Origin: Campylorhamphus procurvoides
Lineage: Eukaryota; Chordata; Aves; Passeriformes; Dendrocolaptidae
Direction: 5' to 3'
DNA: 64,000 bases
NCBI GenBank assembly: GCA_013396655.1
Contig: WBMV01003298.1
Coordinates: 1,210,695-1,274,694, forward strand
The translations under genes and the position numbers were made by a program. Every line of letters begins with the position of its first letter. Positions within the stretch are counted from its first letter, which is position 1. The notes under the pieces were generated by a model, which saw only the letters and a program-made list of their open reading frames with translations, was not told the DNA's origin and ran no database searches. Below are positions 1 to 12,900 of the stretch, in pieces.

Positions 1-3000
1 AGAAGTTTCCACAATGGAACAACAGTCAAATAGAAAAACCAGAGATATGGGCAGATGTTTTAAATCACTGCATTTAATTACATAAAAGACTTCACATTTC
101 ACATCAGCTGGCACAGAATCACTCACTGGACAGCTGCTCACGTTCTGCTTTCTGTTAAAGGTGAGCTACAAAGCTAAAATGAAAATCAAGATCATTTTAG
201 ATGTGTGAGATGAATTCCCTCCTCCCCCATAACCAGATAAATGCTTTTCTGCATGGCCTCCTACAGGTACCAGTTGCACATGCTCTCCAGCCTTGGATTT
301 AGGGCATGTATTTCCCAAAGGCTAGTGAGTTAGCATCCTCTCCCCTGCAGAAGTGTGGCTTTAACTAAGCTGGGACATTGTTCACATTAAGCTTCAAGTG
401 GCTTCCAGTCCACACCTCATCCCACAGAGACCCTCATGTCCCAAGGGCATGTGATAGGGGCTTTGAGGATAACCTTACTAAGGCTCTAAATTTCCTTGAA
501 ATAACTGCTATTACATGATAGAACATCATCACATCAAAATTATAACTTTCCAGAGCATTTTCAGCAAACCTAGTATGTCTAGACATTCTCTGAATTCTTC
601 TACTCATATTGAACCACATGCACATTTTTAAGTTATTTCAAAAGTTTGTGAACACGTCCTCAAAATTCAACAAAGTATGCCTCTGTTGTTTTGCAATTCA
701 CATTAAAAACAGGAAAGAAATTAAGAAAAACCTGAAAAATCCCACACATATTCAAGACTTAAAAGCACTTAATTAGATAAGTAGCTTCTTAATGTCTTCT
801 CTAGGACTTGCCAGGTCCCCAGCCATAAAAGGAAGCCCTAAATGAAGAAACGGGAAATCATATAATCAGTAGCCACAGGTCCACACTGCATACTCTGCCA
901 TTTCAAGAAAAGCATTTCCTCTGATGATCTGTGTATAAATTGTGCTGACTGACACTTAAAGCACCAGCTTTTAATTATATTCACATTCATAAATATGCAT
1001 CGTATCACAGATTAGAACATGCAGCTCCCTATGATACATGCTCTATTTATCAGCACCTTTAGTTACATTACATGTGTAAAATTGCACCAACTTCATCTCT
1101 ATTGGAACCAGATTCCCCACCCTCCAAAGTACCACTAACATTTTCTCCATTTTCTTCCAAGCGCAAAGCATAATGAGTTCCTTGTGGGAACTTAAGTAGA
1201 CTTAAAACATTTAAAAATAAAGACTTTGTAATTCATTAACAAGTAGGCTGCTGTGAATTTTGTCTTTGAGACTAATTCACACTCAAGGCAAACGTCTTCC
1301 CTTAGATCAGCATGACTGATCTCAGATCAGATATTCTACTCCTTTTATAAATGAGCCCTTCTGGAGATTCACATATGTACAGAAGATAGCCATTCAAAGC
1401 CCAGATGTAGCACGTGGTCCCAAAGGAAAGGACTCATTCTCAGCACCACAGCTGAGCAAGAAAGAATCGCTCCCACGCAGCTCTGGTGCCTTTTCCATAT
1501 GATTCACATTCTACACTATGGTGAAACCAAGACCTCTGGAGGATTTTCCCCAGGTAATGTACAAGAGTCAGCCTCAAAATGTCATTATCCAAAATATAGG
1601 TCACTCCCAAATGGAAAGGTTCAACACTTTGAGTGGAAATTTGGAGCCTGGCCCCACACCATAGCCCATCAGCACAGCTGACGTTTCATTTATCAGCTAT
1701 TTTAGGGTGTTTCTTTTTACTTTGTCCATTCCAACAACCATCATCCACTTGGCAAAAGAAGCATTTGCCCTGATAAAAGGTTCACCAGAAGTGGCAGATC
1801 AAATACCTGCAATCCTACTTGGACACCACTCCCTCTGCTCAGGCTGATGTAACTGTAGCAGGGAGTTGACCACAGGACATTCACACTCTTTGGTCCTGCT
1901 TTTGAAGAGCAGAAGGGATTTGAAAAAGAGTCTAAGGACTGTACTTTGGAACATGCAAACCAGACACCACACACCACCTCTGTGTTTTCAGTGGAAAGCA
2001 AAAAGATCCAACTCCTCCTATAAACAGTCAGGGTATGTTGATCCATCTATCCAGTGGTGAAGCTACTGCCAAAATTTGCTCACGGCAGACGTTTGTGTTC
2101 TTGGCCTAAATTAACAATTTCTGCCCAACAAATGATTCACAGCTTTATGTTTACGTAGGTGAACATTTCCAAGTGGGTAACCTAAGGGATACCTTGACTG
2201 GAGTACAAAACATAACACCCTCTGCTCACAGTGGAAAGGAAACTGTCAGAAGGACACTGATTAATGGATGACACTTTTGTGTTTCCGAAGTTTTATGGGA
2301 TCTAGTATCCAGTGAGTTGCACAGAAAGGGAATTTCTAAAGTTACTCACTTTGTTCTGGGTGTTTTGCTACTTATTACTGGTCTTGAAAAGAAGGCCTCC
2401 AGCTTACCACTTATATCAGTGTATCAATTAAAACTGGATAGAGATAGACGTGAAAATACACCCTGCTGTTCAGATCCATGGAGCACATGGCTGCTCTTCC
2501 ACTTTCAAACACACTCAAAAACTCTGGGCCTCTATTTTATTCTGCCTCTACCACTGTAGCTCCTGGTATCTCCCAGCCATTCAGTTTGAAGACAGAGGTT
2601 TGCTTAATTAAGTTTGTGAGAAAAATCCTATAGATGGGGCAAAAAAAAAAAAGCACATCAAAGAAAAGGCAGAGGTGTTTGAAATTAGGAAGAAACAGAA
2701 GGTGGACAGCTAGATAAGAAAGAATCAAGGATATAAGTTGAAATATAAGGTGAGGAAAAAAGGAAGATGAAACCTCTTTTGACTTCAAATATACTTCACA
2801 GAAAAGCAGCTTCTTTTCATCAGAAACACATCAATATCGAACATTTGGATACTTCTAGTAAGACACTGGCATTTATTTTGCACTTGACATAGAAATATTT
2901 TGATTTTGACTGAAATACTATTTTCTTTTAAAATAATTTATTCAAATGCCTTCAAGAAAAAACAAAGAATTTTTGTGATTTTCTCCTGAAATGGGATGAA

Positions 3001-4585
3001 AATATAATTTGAAATAACACAGTAGTGTCCTCAAGCAGAAATTTTATCTTAAACGATTTCTATGTCACACAGAGTTTGATGTCAAAGTTCCCAGCCTCTA
3101 GTCTGTGACAGAAATATACCACTATTCATTTGCCATCTTTCCATTCTTGTATGTTGCAGATGGCAGAAAGAGGTGAAAATGATTGGATATATGTCTATTA
3201 CAAATTATGCTTTCTGGATACACGGACTCTTTTGCTGACAAGTTTTTACCTGACACTGAAAGTGGCCAAACATGAAAAACTGTACTCAAAATAGAGTTTA
3301 CCGACACCGAGTGAGTCATACACACATCTTAATCTTAAGACCTTCCCAGTAAGATCATATTTAATTAATGATTCTGCAGCGCTCATTCTTCCCGAGATAA
3401 CTCTATTAAAGTGAATAGATGTGTTTTGCCTTATATGTTTTAACCTCTAGAGAGAATGCTGCCAGTGAGGCTAAACAGATAAGCAGATCAGTGTACCACA
3501 CTTTAAAAAGATGAATGAAACACTTAGGATTTAGCAAGGTATTTATCAGATAAATTCCACTGAGAATGTAGGTTTTGGATTGCTTTTATGGTCCATTTTG
3601 CTGATGGTATCTGGCACGCTCTCCAGGTATAGCAGCGTGCATCAGGGAATGGGCTCATGGGCTATTATTTTAAATGGCTCACTGTAAACAGCCTATTGCA
3701 TATAAACAGTATTGCACACAGAGTTTGGTGGGTAAGTGTAGTGGAGTCTCAAATGTTATTATACTCAGCAAAAGACAATAGTTGATTTTTCATTTCTTTC
3801 TTTTTCTTCAAAGCTTTGAATGAAAGTTGTTGTGAGACTGTCAAAGCACTTCACACTTGGCATCTGAATGTAATTATGCCATTCAAAGGAAAGTCATGCA
3901 ACACTGATTACACTTGGGTTTACAACTCCAAACTGCTTTATGAAGGCAAACAAAACAAACACAAACAAATCTAACATGTCTTAGTGTCTCCAGAAGCAGA
4001 ATCTTCCAGGACAGGAAAGAACTGATATGTATTTTAGCAACAGGAAGCTCCACTCTTAGACAACAGCACTGGCTCAGTGTTACGACTAACAACAAAAGCA
4101 TTCAGGATTTTTTTGCTTGCTTACCTACAGTCATATAACCTAATATAAAACAACACTCCAAAACAAACAAACAAAATTAAAAAACTAAAAACCTGAAAAA
4201 AAAAAGGCACACAAGTTCAAAGACTACACCTTAGAATAGCAAGACATGTATTCCTAGGAATATGCAGAACTGTGCCATAACAATTGGAATTCTTCAATCT
4301 TAACTTGAATTTGGATCACACCAAAACAAATCACCACATTTCAAAAATAAATTGGTCTTTCATATTTCAAAAGATGGGAATATACCTCCTGTTCCATTCT
4401 ATAAGATACAGTAGAAATGCTCCCAGTCTCTCAGCCTGTAAATCAGTGTTTTTTTACTGTCTTGCATTCAAACACACATGAGTATGCAAAACCGGATATA
4501 TTTGTGCTCAGACAATGTTATTATTCATCAAAAGATAAAAATAATTCCAAAGCCATAAAAATCACATGCCAGACTGAAAGCCTAA

Positions 4586-4607
4586 TGCCAACCTAAAGAG
4601 GTTGGCA
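4586..4607. repeat. Short perfect inverted repeat (9-bp stem, 4-nt loop)
   Basis: Left arm TGCCAACCT (4586-4594), loop AAAG, right arm AGGTTGGCA (4599-4607). The stem is perfect. It is too short for a miRNA precursor and no larger fold around it is obvious. A chance palindrome or minor structural element is most likely. Confidence 0.5.
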
Positions 4608-7121
4608 ACATCTGACTGCAGGAGAAAAAAAAAATAAAATTTCAAAGAAAAAATAATTTCCACAAAGACAACAAGTAGATGCAAAACCAATAAATACCTC
4701 CATTTACTGCCCAGTCTTCCATCTCCAAGTGTGAGACCGCAGTGGCATTAAGCAGGAACTTACTTTTACAAAACAGAGGACGACCACCCAGGCACTGGCT
4801 ACTGGAAATAACTTTTTGAATACAACACCTCTTAATTCATCTAAATCTTTACGGTCCCTCTAGCGTTTTATTATAAAGGAATTCACTCATGCTTCAAACG
4901 GTGGGGCAAAGTGTTAAGTTTTCCAAATCAGGAAATTGAGAGGAAGAGGGAATAGGCAGACTAAGGTAGGAGACCTCTTTTAAGGCATAATCCAGAGCCC
5001 ATTAAAGACTTCCTTTAAACTGAATGGATTTTGGATCAGGCCCATGAAACTTTTTCAGACTATTGGATAGATAATTGCATCTCCAATCATTTAAAGTTAG
5101 ATATTTCACTTGTGAAATCCTTTCCTTCTGCTCAGCTATTAGAAGAGTCTAATGGGTAGTCAGACAGGATACCAGGTCAAACAGCTTCCCTTTCCCTCCA
5201 AAAAAATGTAAAACTAAAAGACAGAACCTTTAGCAGCAATCTTCTTCAGGAATTCAAGGGAATTTTTGCGCTGGCCATCAGAGGACTCACAGATGTTGTG
5301 ACTCCTCTCTCTGGTAGTTCTCTCTTTCCCCTCATTCTTTAAGTGTTTTTCTTCTCAATGCATTTCAAACTCCACCTTTCTCACAGGCAGTGGTCCCACT
5401 TTCTTTCATGTGTAGCATTTTACAGAGTTATTAGCATTTCTTCAAGGACTCACATTTCTGGCAGTTCTGCATATTGCACCCACAGTAGACGGGGAAGGAG
5501 AAGAAAGATGAACATTGGGGGAGAAAAGCCCTGTGGCATTCAGGTTCTGTACCTGCCACTGACTTTGCACCAAGCTTTGCACACGCAGACTTTTGGTCTC
5601 AGAATGAGATCACCCAGCACAGCAAACACCTCCCAGTGTTTCTTTATGAATGATGCTAACTGGAGTTTTTAACTCAGTTATCCCTCCACCTTCCTCCCAA
5701 GAAATCTTACTAATACTGCCAAAAAATGAGCTGTTAATATTCAAGGCTGTATTGATGAGAAGAAGGCAGAAGGAGTACATTGTCTTCTCCAGTTCAAGTG
5801 ATAGGTATCTGCTCTTACACTTTACAAAATTTAAAGTGATAATTATTTTTTTAACCTCTCCTCCCCATCAGTAGTTTTTCTGATAGAGTCACTATGACTC
5901 TTTATGCTGAATGTGAGCAGTTAATTGAACTAAACATTTCTTTTTAAACTTATGACAAGTAGTACTTAACACCACTGCAGAAGTCTGCTTAAGTAGTCAC
6001 AGTACCTGTATATTATAATTCAGCTCATGCAATGAAAATGCTTCTCAAGCTCTTTAAGGTCCTTCCCTAACAAAAATCTCCACAACAATCAGCTTACAGC
6101 CCAAAATACCAATGCTGTATGAAAAGACAGCCCTCTTGCCACCTCCAGCTGCAGCCTCTGGCACAAATGCTGAACCTCAGCCGGGCAGGTTTCTAAAGGA
6201 GCAAACACCAACCAGGTCCAAAATCAGAGCCCAACCTCTGTGATCTGCTAGCCCCCCGTTTACTATAGACTGAGAGCCTGTCACCTCCAAGAGCAAAGCA
6301 AAGCAGGAGACTCTGGATTCTCTGCATATTGGAGGACTCCAGACTCACATAATGGTTGAATATCAGTTTTTTGCCTCAAGATAGGCAATATGTGCCAGAT
6401 CCTGCAGAATTTTGGATTTAGGAAAATAAAATAGTGTGACAGACAGATGTTAGAAGGTGACTGACCCTGTGGATAAGACTACTGTTGGGGAAATTCCTGG
6501 ATTAGTTCTAGAGACACATCCTTACACAGAGGGATTATTTCACATTTTTGTAGTTCAACTAGTATTTTTAAACTGTGTTTGAACTCCATGTACGATTACA
6601 GATTAATTTCCCATTATGCTCCATTAGAATTTCTATTTGCTGATACGAGCACCAATAAAATTGTAACATGAAACCCAAGCAGACCCACACTGTTTATGCA
6701 GCAGATTGGCACAAACAGTAAGTTCAAATATATATTATTTAGCACACAACAACTGTGGCTTCACACAGACGTCCCACAGTTGAGTTTTCACCCACTGACT
6801 GCTAAAGCTTTATAACTTACATTTCAGTAAATCCATTGTTGGCCATTTGTTGAAATAGCTTGTACAAAGTCTATGAAAAACTGACTTTCAAGAGGCAGTC
6901 TGGTGGGTGTGGTGATTGACATGCACCTTGAAAACATCCCAGCAGAAATAACTAATACATGATTGAAGTGTGGTAACCGGATTTGATGCCTCTTGTCTCA
7001 CGCCTCAAGATCTGGTTTTGACCCATTAACAAGTTGCCTGAGATAACTGTGGTATTATGTCTCTAACAGAGACCAAACTACCACAGCCACAGAGACGAAA
7101 TTGTACAATAATTCTTCTTTA

Positions 7122-7156
7122 AAAAAAAACTAACCAAACAAACAAACAAAAAACCC
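7122..7156. repeat. A-rich low-complexity tract, (CAAA)n-like
   Basis: A run of A is followed by several AAAC/CAAA units and then a short C run. This is simple sequence, with no visible transposon body next to it. Similar A/C-rich tracts occur at 4161-4206, 36858-36945 and 53743-53790. Confidence 0.7.
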
Positions 7157-9710
7157 CTCAATTTTTCCCTCTGTTATTTCCACATGCCTCCAGCAAAGGC
7201 AAAAAAGCATGCAAACATTCCTTTAATTTCTTCCTAATTCCACTGGAAGGAGTGGCCTTTATTGCTACAGAGAATTCTGCAATTGTGTTTATCTTCAATT
7301 TAAGACAAAGTAATTGTGCTTGAAACGGTACTGCCATCACATTACCAATATACTTCATGTTTCTTTTGTTACTTCTATAAGAAAAGGCACCATTTAACCT
7401 ACAGATAGAGCTCATTTTGTATTTTCAAGGAAGAGATTCATGCAAGAGTTATAGAGAAACATTTATGCTTACAGACAATATGAACATTAACTGACATGGG
7501 ACCGGTATCACAAGAATTTAACAGAAAGCTTCTATAAGTGAGCAGAATAGTACTCAGCTCCAAAAAGAAGAGGAAAAAAAAAACCCCACACATTACTGAT
7601 AGGGTTAGTTAAAAATAATTTCATTAAACAGACTCAAATAGTAAATGTAATCAAATAGAAAATGCTAATCTTCCCTCCATCACAGCTTCAAGAAAATATT
7701 AACTTTAAAAAAAAAAATGAAAAAAAATCTAGTGTTCTGGTCTTATCTCTGAGTCACAGTGGTCTGAACCTTTTTTATGAAACTGATTTAGAAAAGAAGC
7801 TAAATATCATTTTCAAATGAATCAAGATGATGTGCTCTGCTAGGAATTCACCAGCCCACAAAATAGAGCTCGTTTGAGAGACAAGGTCTGTGCTCCGTGA
7901 GTCATTAACACATTCAAGCACTCTGGGTAAGATTCAACAGGAAAAAAACCAAAACAAATCAAAACCTCATAAGCTCATTTTGCACTCACAACAGAAACGA
8001 GAGATGCAGAGGACTGAAAAGGGGACACTTACTCTTTTTTCTGAATCCACAGGTTTTGGCCTCACAATAGTTTTAAACTATACTATATAAGTGCCAGACA
8101 CACTTGATTTGAAAAAATTGCAATCTTATAATTTAAGTTTTATAACAATGCAATACTATCAGAATTTTCTATTAAATGTTCTAATTTCATACAATTACTC
8201 CTGTGCATTTAAGAATTTATGACGTCAAAATTATCCACTCACAAACTCCCCCACCAACTCCAACCAAGGAATATTAATACCCGACACGTGGACTTTTTTC
8301 ATAGATTTTGAATATGTTTTCAAAAATTAAAGAAAAAGGAAGAATACAACACTTTGTTTCCTTAATAGTTTCAAGTCATAAAAAATTATATGAATAAGTT
8401 TTAGCAGGTTGCATAGATTTACGGATTCTCTTAACATCTGAACGTACAGCAATACATTTCATTATATTCATATTTATATGTACAATAATCAGCAGAAAGG
8501 TCAAGAGTGGGCACAAAGAGCCCATTTGTTTTGACACCTTCCCAGGGTTATAGAGCCCTTTTCAGAACTGCCTTCTTCACAAAGAAATTAGTCTCAGAAA
8601 AGCAGGGTGGGTTTTCTGGGACACATTGCCATTATACAACAATTTGAAGTGTTCCTTTATGATATTCCCCAGGGAAGAGAGAGAAGACAGTGATGCAACA
8701 TCACAAATTGGAACAAATCTTTGGTGCACTTTATAGCCCATACCTCATTTCCAAAAGCATCATGCAACTTTATTGTAAAGTAAAATAAGAGGAAGCAACA
8801 AAAAAGCCCAGTATTTCCAAAAAAGGTAGCGCCACTCCTGTACCTTGGCAAATAGACAGATGGCACCTATGTTTTCAAAAACAGCTCTTTGCTGTATAAA
8901 TAAAGATGTTTAATTAGCCTTGATGGTTCAGGTTTAGAATTGATTCCCCTACAAGAGTCACTTTTCTAGTAGAGCAAAGCTTTGACATATTATTATAACA
9001 ACAGTTTACTCCGCAAGAAGTGTTTAATAAAACATTCTCAACTGCTAAGAAGAGGGAATACTTATCTCTTGCTACCCCCATGCCACCAGCAAAGCCACAC
9101 TGTGCTCAGCCCTTGCTTCTCTCTCATTCCAAGAAGTTTCAATAGTTAAACTTGAGACTGAAACCCACATCCACAATGGAAATGCCACCAGGAGAACAGG
9201 GAAGCATCACAGACACACTACTGCAGTGGAGCAGAAAGGCATTGCTTTGCTCACACCTGCATCCTGAGCCTGGGACACGGACAACAAACACCTGCACTCG
9301 CTCCTTCGAGGCAGGGATGCTTTTAGCAGCTGCAACCCGATCCTCCATCACCACATTTGGGGACATGCCATTCCCAGGCAGTGTGTTTCTGTTTGCATTA
9401 CAGCAGACCTGGTGAGCTACTGAGACTTCTTTATCAACTTACCCTGTCTCTGAAACCTTGGCAAGCTCTTTACGCACACAACAAAGCTCATTGCTCCTGC
9501 AGCTGAGCCTGAATACATGAGACACTGCCGTCATATAAAATTCACACCACGGGGCAACAAAATCCCAGTTATGAACTGGAGGGCAGGGAACTATCGTTAT
9601 CCATTAGTAAAGGAGGTACATTACCCACTGGGTTATTATTTATTTGTTGAGCTATTCACATTGTCCATTATTTATTCGCATGTAGGACATTCAGCCACCA
9701 GACATCCTTG

Positions 9711-9970
9711 CACTATCACAGAATATGCCAAGCTGGAAGGGACCCACAAAGATCATTTGACTCCAACTCTTAGGCCTGGACAGGACCATCCCCAAGAGAC
9801 ACACCTTGTGCCTGAGAGCATCATCCAAACACTGCTTAAACTCTGTCAGGCTTGGTGCTGTGCAGTGTCTGTTCCAGTGCCCAACCACTGCCTGAGTGAA
9901 GAACCTTTTTCTAATGCCCAGCCTAAACCTCCCCTGACACAACTTCAGGCCCTCCCCTCAGGTCCTGTCA
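9711..9970 (-). mobile_element. CR1 LINE fragment, 3' end, minus orientation
   Basis: Read on the plus strand, this begins with a decayed terminal repeat (ATCACAGAATATGC) followed by AAGCTGGAAGGGACCCAC, the reverse complement of the 3' end of avian CR1. It continues through segments typical of the CR1 3' region: ACTCTGTCAGGCTTGGTG, TTCCAGTGCCCAACCAC and CCTAAACCTCCCCTGACAC. It ends at GGTCCTGTCA. About 260 bases of the 3' end remain; reverse transcriptase is absent, as expected for a 5'-truncated insertion. Open frames on both strands here are by-products of the element, not genes. Confidence 0.9.
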
Positions 9971-12900
9971 TGGTTTGGTGAACAACTGTGGTCTGTCTGC
10001 CCAAAGGAAGATGGGAGGCACATTCATTTCATTGTACATCTCCTGTTTGAAAGATCTGTGTTTTAAACACCTCGCAGTCAAGTGATTAATAACCTACCAA
10101 GAAACATTAATGTTATAATACTAAAATTAATTCACATTTCTGAATCATATAATCACACCATTCATATTTCTTTAAATAATTTGATAACTGCTAGAAATGC
10201 AAGAAACAGCCTTGTTAAAAAAATTAAGTTACCGTTTTTAACATCTCTAGAAGTATACAATATATTTACAGCATACCTAAAAATAACCACTGGTTAAATG
10301 AATATGATTTTATTGGTCCTTTCCTCAACATACAGACATCAATTTAAAAAACATGGACATGTACAGTTTACTTTTCTTTGCGCCACTATGAAAGCCCTAT
10401 ACTTTCATTATGTTGTTATAATACCATCATCATCTATAGATGGTAACATACATGTTATTAATAAAAATTACAGTGACATGAAAAGATATTACCATGAGTG
10501 CATCCACAATAATAACTGAGATCAACATAAAGCACTTAGTTGATGGCTGAGACTTTAAACACGTCACCATTAACTACCTATCAAATAAATAAAAGAAATA
10601 ATTTCATTACAGTATAATACTGAAAGCTTTAACAATTCACTTTCACACTTCACTTAATAAGAAAATGGAACAAATATTAACATCCCTCTTTTGTGAAACA
10701 TATATTTACCCAGGTACTTTTCAACAGGTCACGCTACCTACTTGTGATGGGAAGGAAGCAGAACAACAAAACACCTCCGCAGATACTTTCTGTAGTGCTT
10801 TTATACCTTCTGCACATTCCCAGGCACTAACTAATTAATTACAACTCACTGATGCAAGCAATCACTCAGGCACTCCCATGAAGACCAGAATCAGGGCTGG
10901 AGCTCAGGAGCATCTGGTTCTCAATTACAGGGCTGCTCTGCGAGAGCACCAGGCTCATCTGCCTGTTACGCAAATGGCAGTAGAGGCTTATTTATAGTTG
11001 CTACTCAGGAAGCTGTAATTTGTGTTAAAATATGTAATGACTGAATTACTCTTCAGTGCATGTACTTGAGAATAACAAAGCGTTCCCACCAATCCCCATA
11101 CTATCTAAAGCTGTAGCTAATACCAAGGATTTGTTCAAAAGGCAGCTTAAATTGGAATGAAACCTGACCTTTCTACAGCAGAAAACAACTGTCACACTTA
11201 TCAAGCATATTTCACTATTACCACAAAGTAAAATTCTTGTTCGTTCATACCAATGTGCAGGCAGCTGCTGAGTATTAACAGAGCACACAGCATTAGGCAG
11301 TGGTCAAATGTAACACAGAAGCTCAGAGTCATGCTTGGAAAGCAATCTGTAAAAACACAACCACCTTCTTTCACTGCTAGTTTGTCCTTGACTCTCACAC
11401 ACAAACCCTCTTGAATGGAGTGCTAATCAGAGCTACACTCACTTGGTGCTTTAAGGTGCATGTAAAATTTCCCCTTACTTGCTCCCGACCAGCTACCCCT
11501 TTGCTCCACCCCGCTGTGCATCTGCGCACCTGGCAGGCAATTGCTGGGTTCAGTAATTAGGCTGTAATCTCCACTAGTTACATTATCACCTGCTCTGCCT
11601 ACAAATCCAAGGCACTCCCAGCTTCCCCAATTAGCAGGTTCCTACTTAATCCTTTCTAGAGTGGAGTTGGGAAACATAATTTCTATTAATAAATTAACTC
11701 TTTCCTGAAACACTTTCCAGTTTGTTATAGCAGTTGTGCTTCCAAATCAATTACACAAGTCCAGAGATCCAACCATCACTCTCCTTAGTGGCCAAGGTGC
11801 ACCCTGTTCCACATATGCATTGCAATGACTAGACTTTAATAACTCAATTTTAAAAGGTTATGTAAATTAAAATTAGATTACTTGAAATGTCCTCATTAAC
11901 TGGTTTTTAATAGATCTGTACAACACAGCATTGCCAGGACATTCCATTTCCCCCAGTAAAATCCATATGAAATTTGACTGAATAAAGAAGGGATGATTCC
12001 TTTCATACCTTAAAGACTTGGGAGGTTTGCAAAGATGTTTCTTCTACCTAAATCCCTGTAAAGAAAGTGTATGAGTCATAAACAAGTTCAATGGATGCAA
12101 TAACAGAAAGCAGAGTTATACACCCCTCAAAAATTGAGTGAATAGGTTTATTTGGCCTAAGAAAAATGACAGTGAATGTAAATGATCAAGTATGTGACAG
12201 CCTGGTGCAAAGAGATAGGAACAGTCTGTCTCAGAATACACAAAGCTGAGGGCTTCAGAAGTAGAAAACAAAGATTCATCTTCAGGAAAAAGTGAAAGCA
12301 AAAAAGCAACTTTCTGATGTAAAGAGTAGTGAAAGACAGGTGGAGAAACTCGGAAGTTTCACAGGGAGTTTTGGAGAGACTTTAAAGGAAATGTCTAAAA
12401 TGTTCATCTATCTCCAGAAACCTGCTCTGAATTCCTTGATCATGGCCAGAATGAAAGTTTATGGTGAAATCAAAACTTGAGACAAGTTTCCCCACTTTCT
12501 AGTCCAAGCTAAATAACTTTATTAATCCTTATAGATGTGCACATCCACTTGTAGAAATAATCCAAGGTCCATGTCCTGCACATGAAAGCCACAACTGGAA
12601 ACCATCCACTGAAATCACCAGGCCCAGATTCCTATTTTCTTCTGGTTTATACCCTATGCTATCATCTCAAATAGCATCCTCTAAATTCAAACTTCTAGAT
12701 GGGTAATTTCCAGATTTTAGAAGTCCTTTACTCTCTGAATTATTTCCAATATTATTCATGTATCTTCCAGCTAACTGATTCTTTACTCCATGACTGCTCT
12801 TAGCTTGTTTTAAACATTAAGAATATAAATAATGAAAAAGAGGTCACAGGCCTGAATCCAACAAAAGGACTGCCATACAATTCACCTGTCATTAAAATGC

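Larger units (their letters stand above)
1..9710. other. AT-rich unique sequence, no gene seen
   Basis: I see no coding gene, RNA gene or recognisable transposable element in this stretch. The open frames are short, carry no domain I know, and are not backed by matched splice sites with a single open frame. It contains A-rich runs (near 2641, 4161-4206, 7122-7156), a short perfect hairpin at 4586-4607, and one weak splice-site pair at 1992-2032 that I do not accept as an exon. The likeliest reading is intergenic or intronic DNA; regulatory elements cannot be excluded from one sequence alone. Confidence 0.6.

Noticed and set aside
1992..2032. 41-nt splice-site pair after GTGTTTTCAG
   Set aside because: Two frames are open and the segment is too short to judge; no partner exon.
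9517..9981. 154-codon plus-strand open frame
   Set aside because: More than half of it is antisense CR1 sequence; no independent coding evidence.
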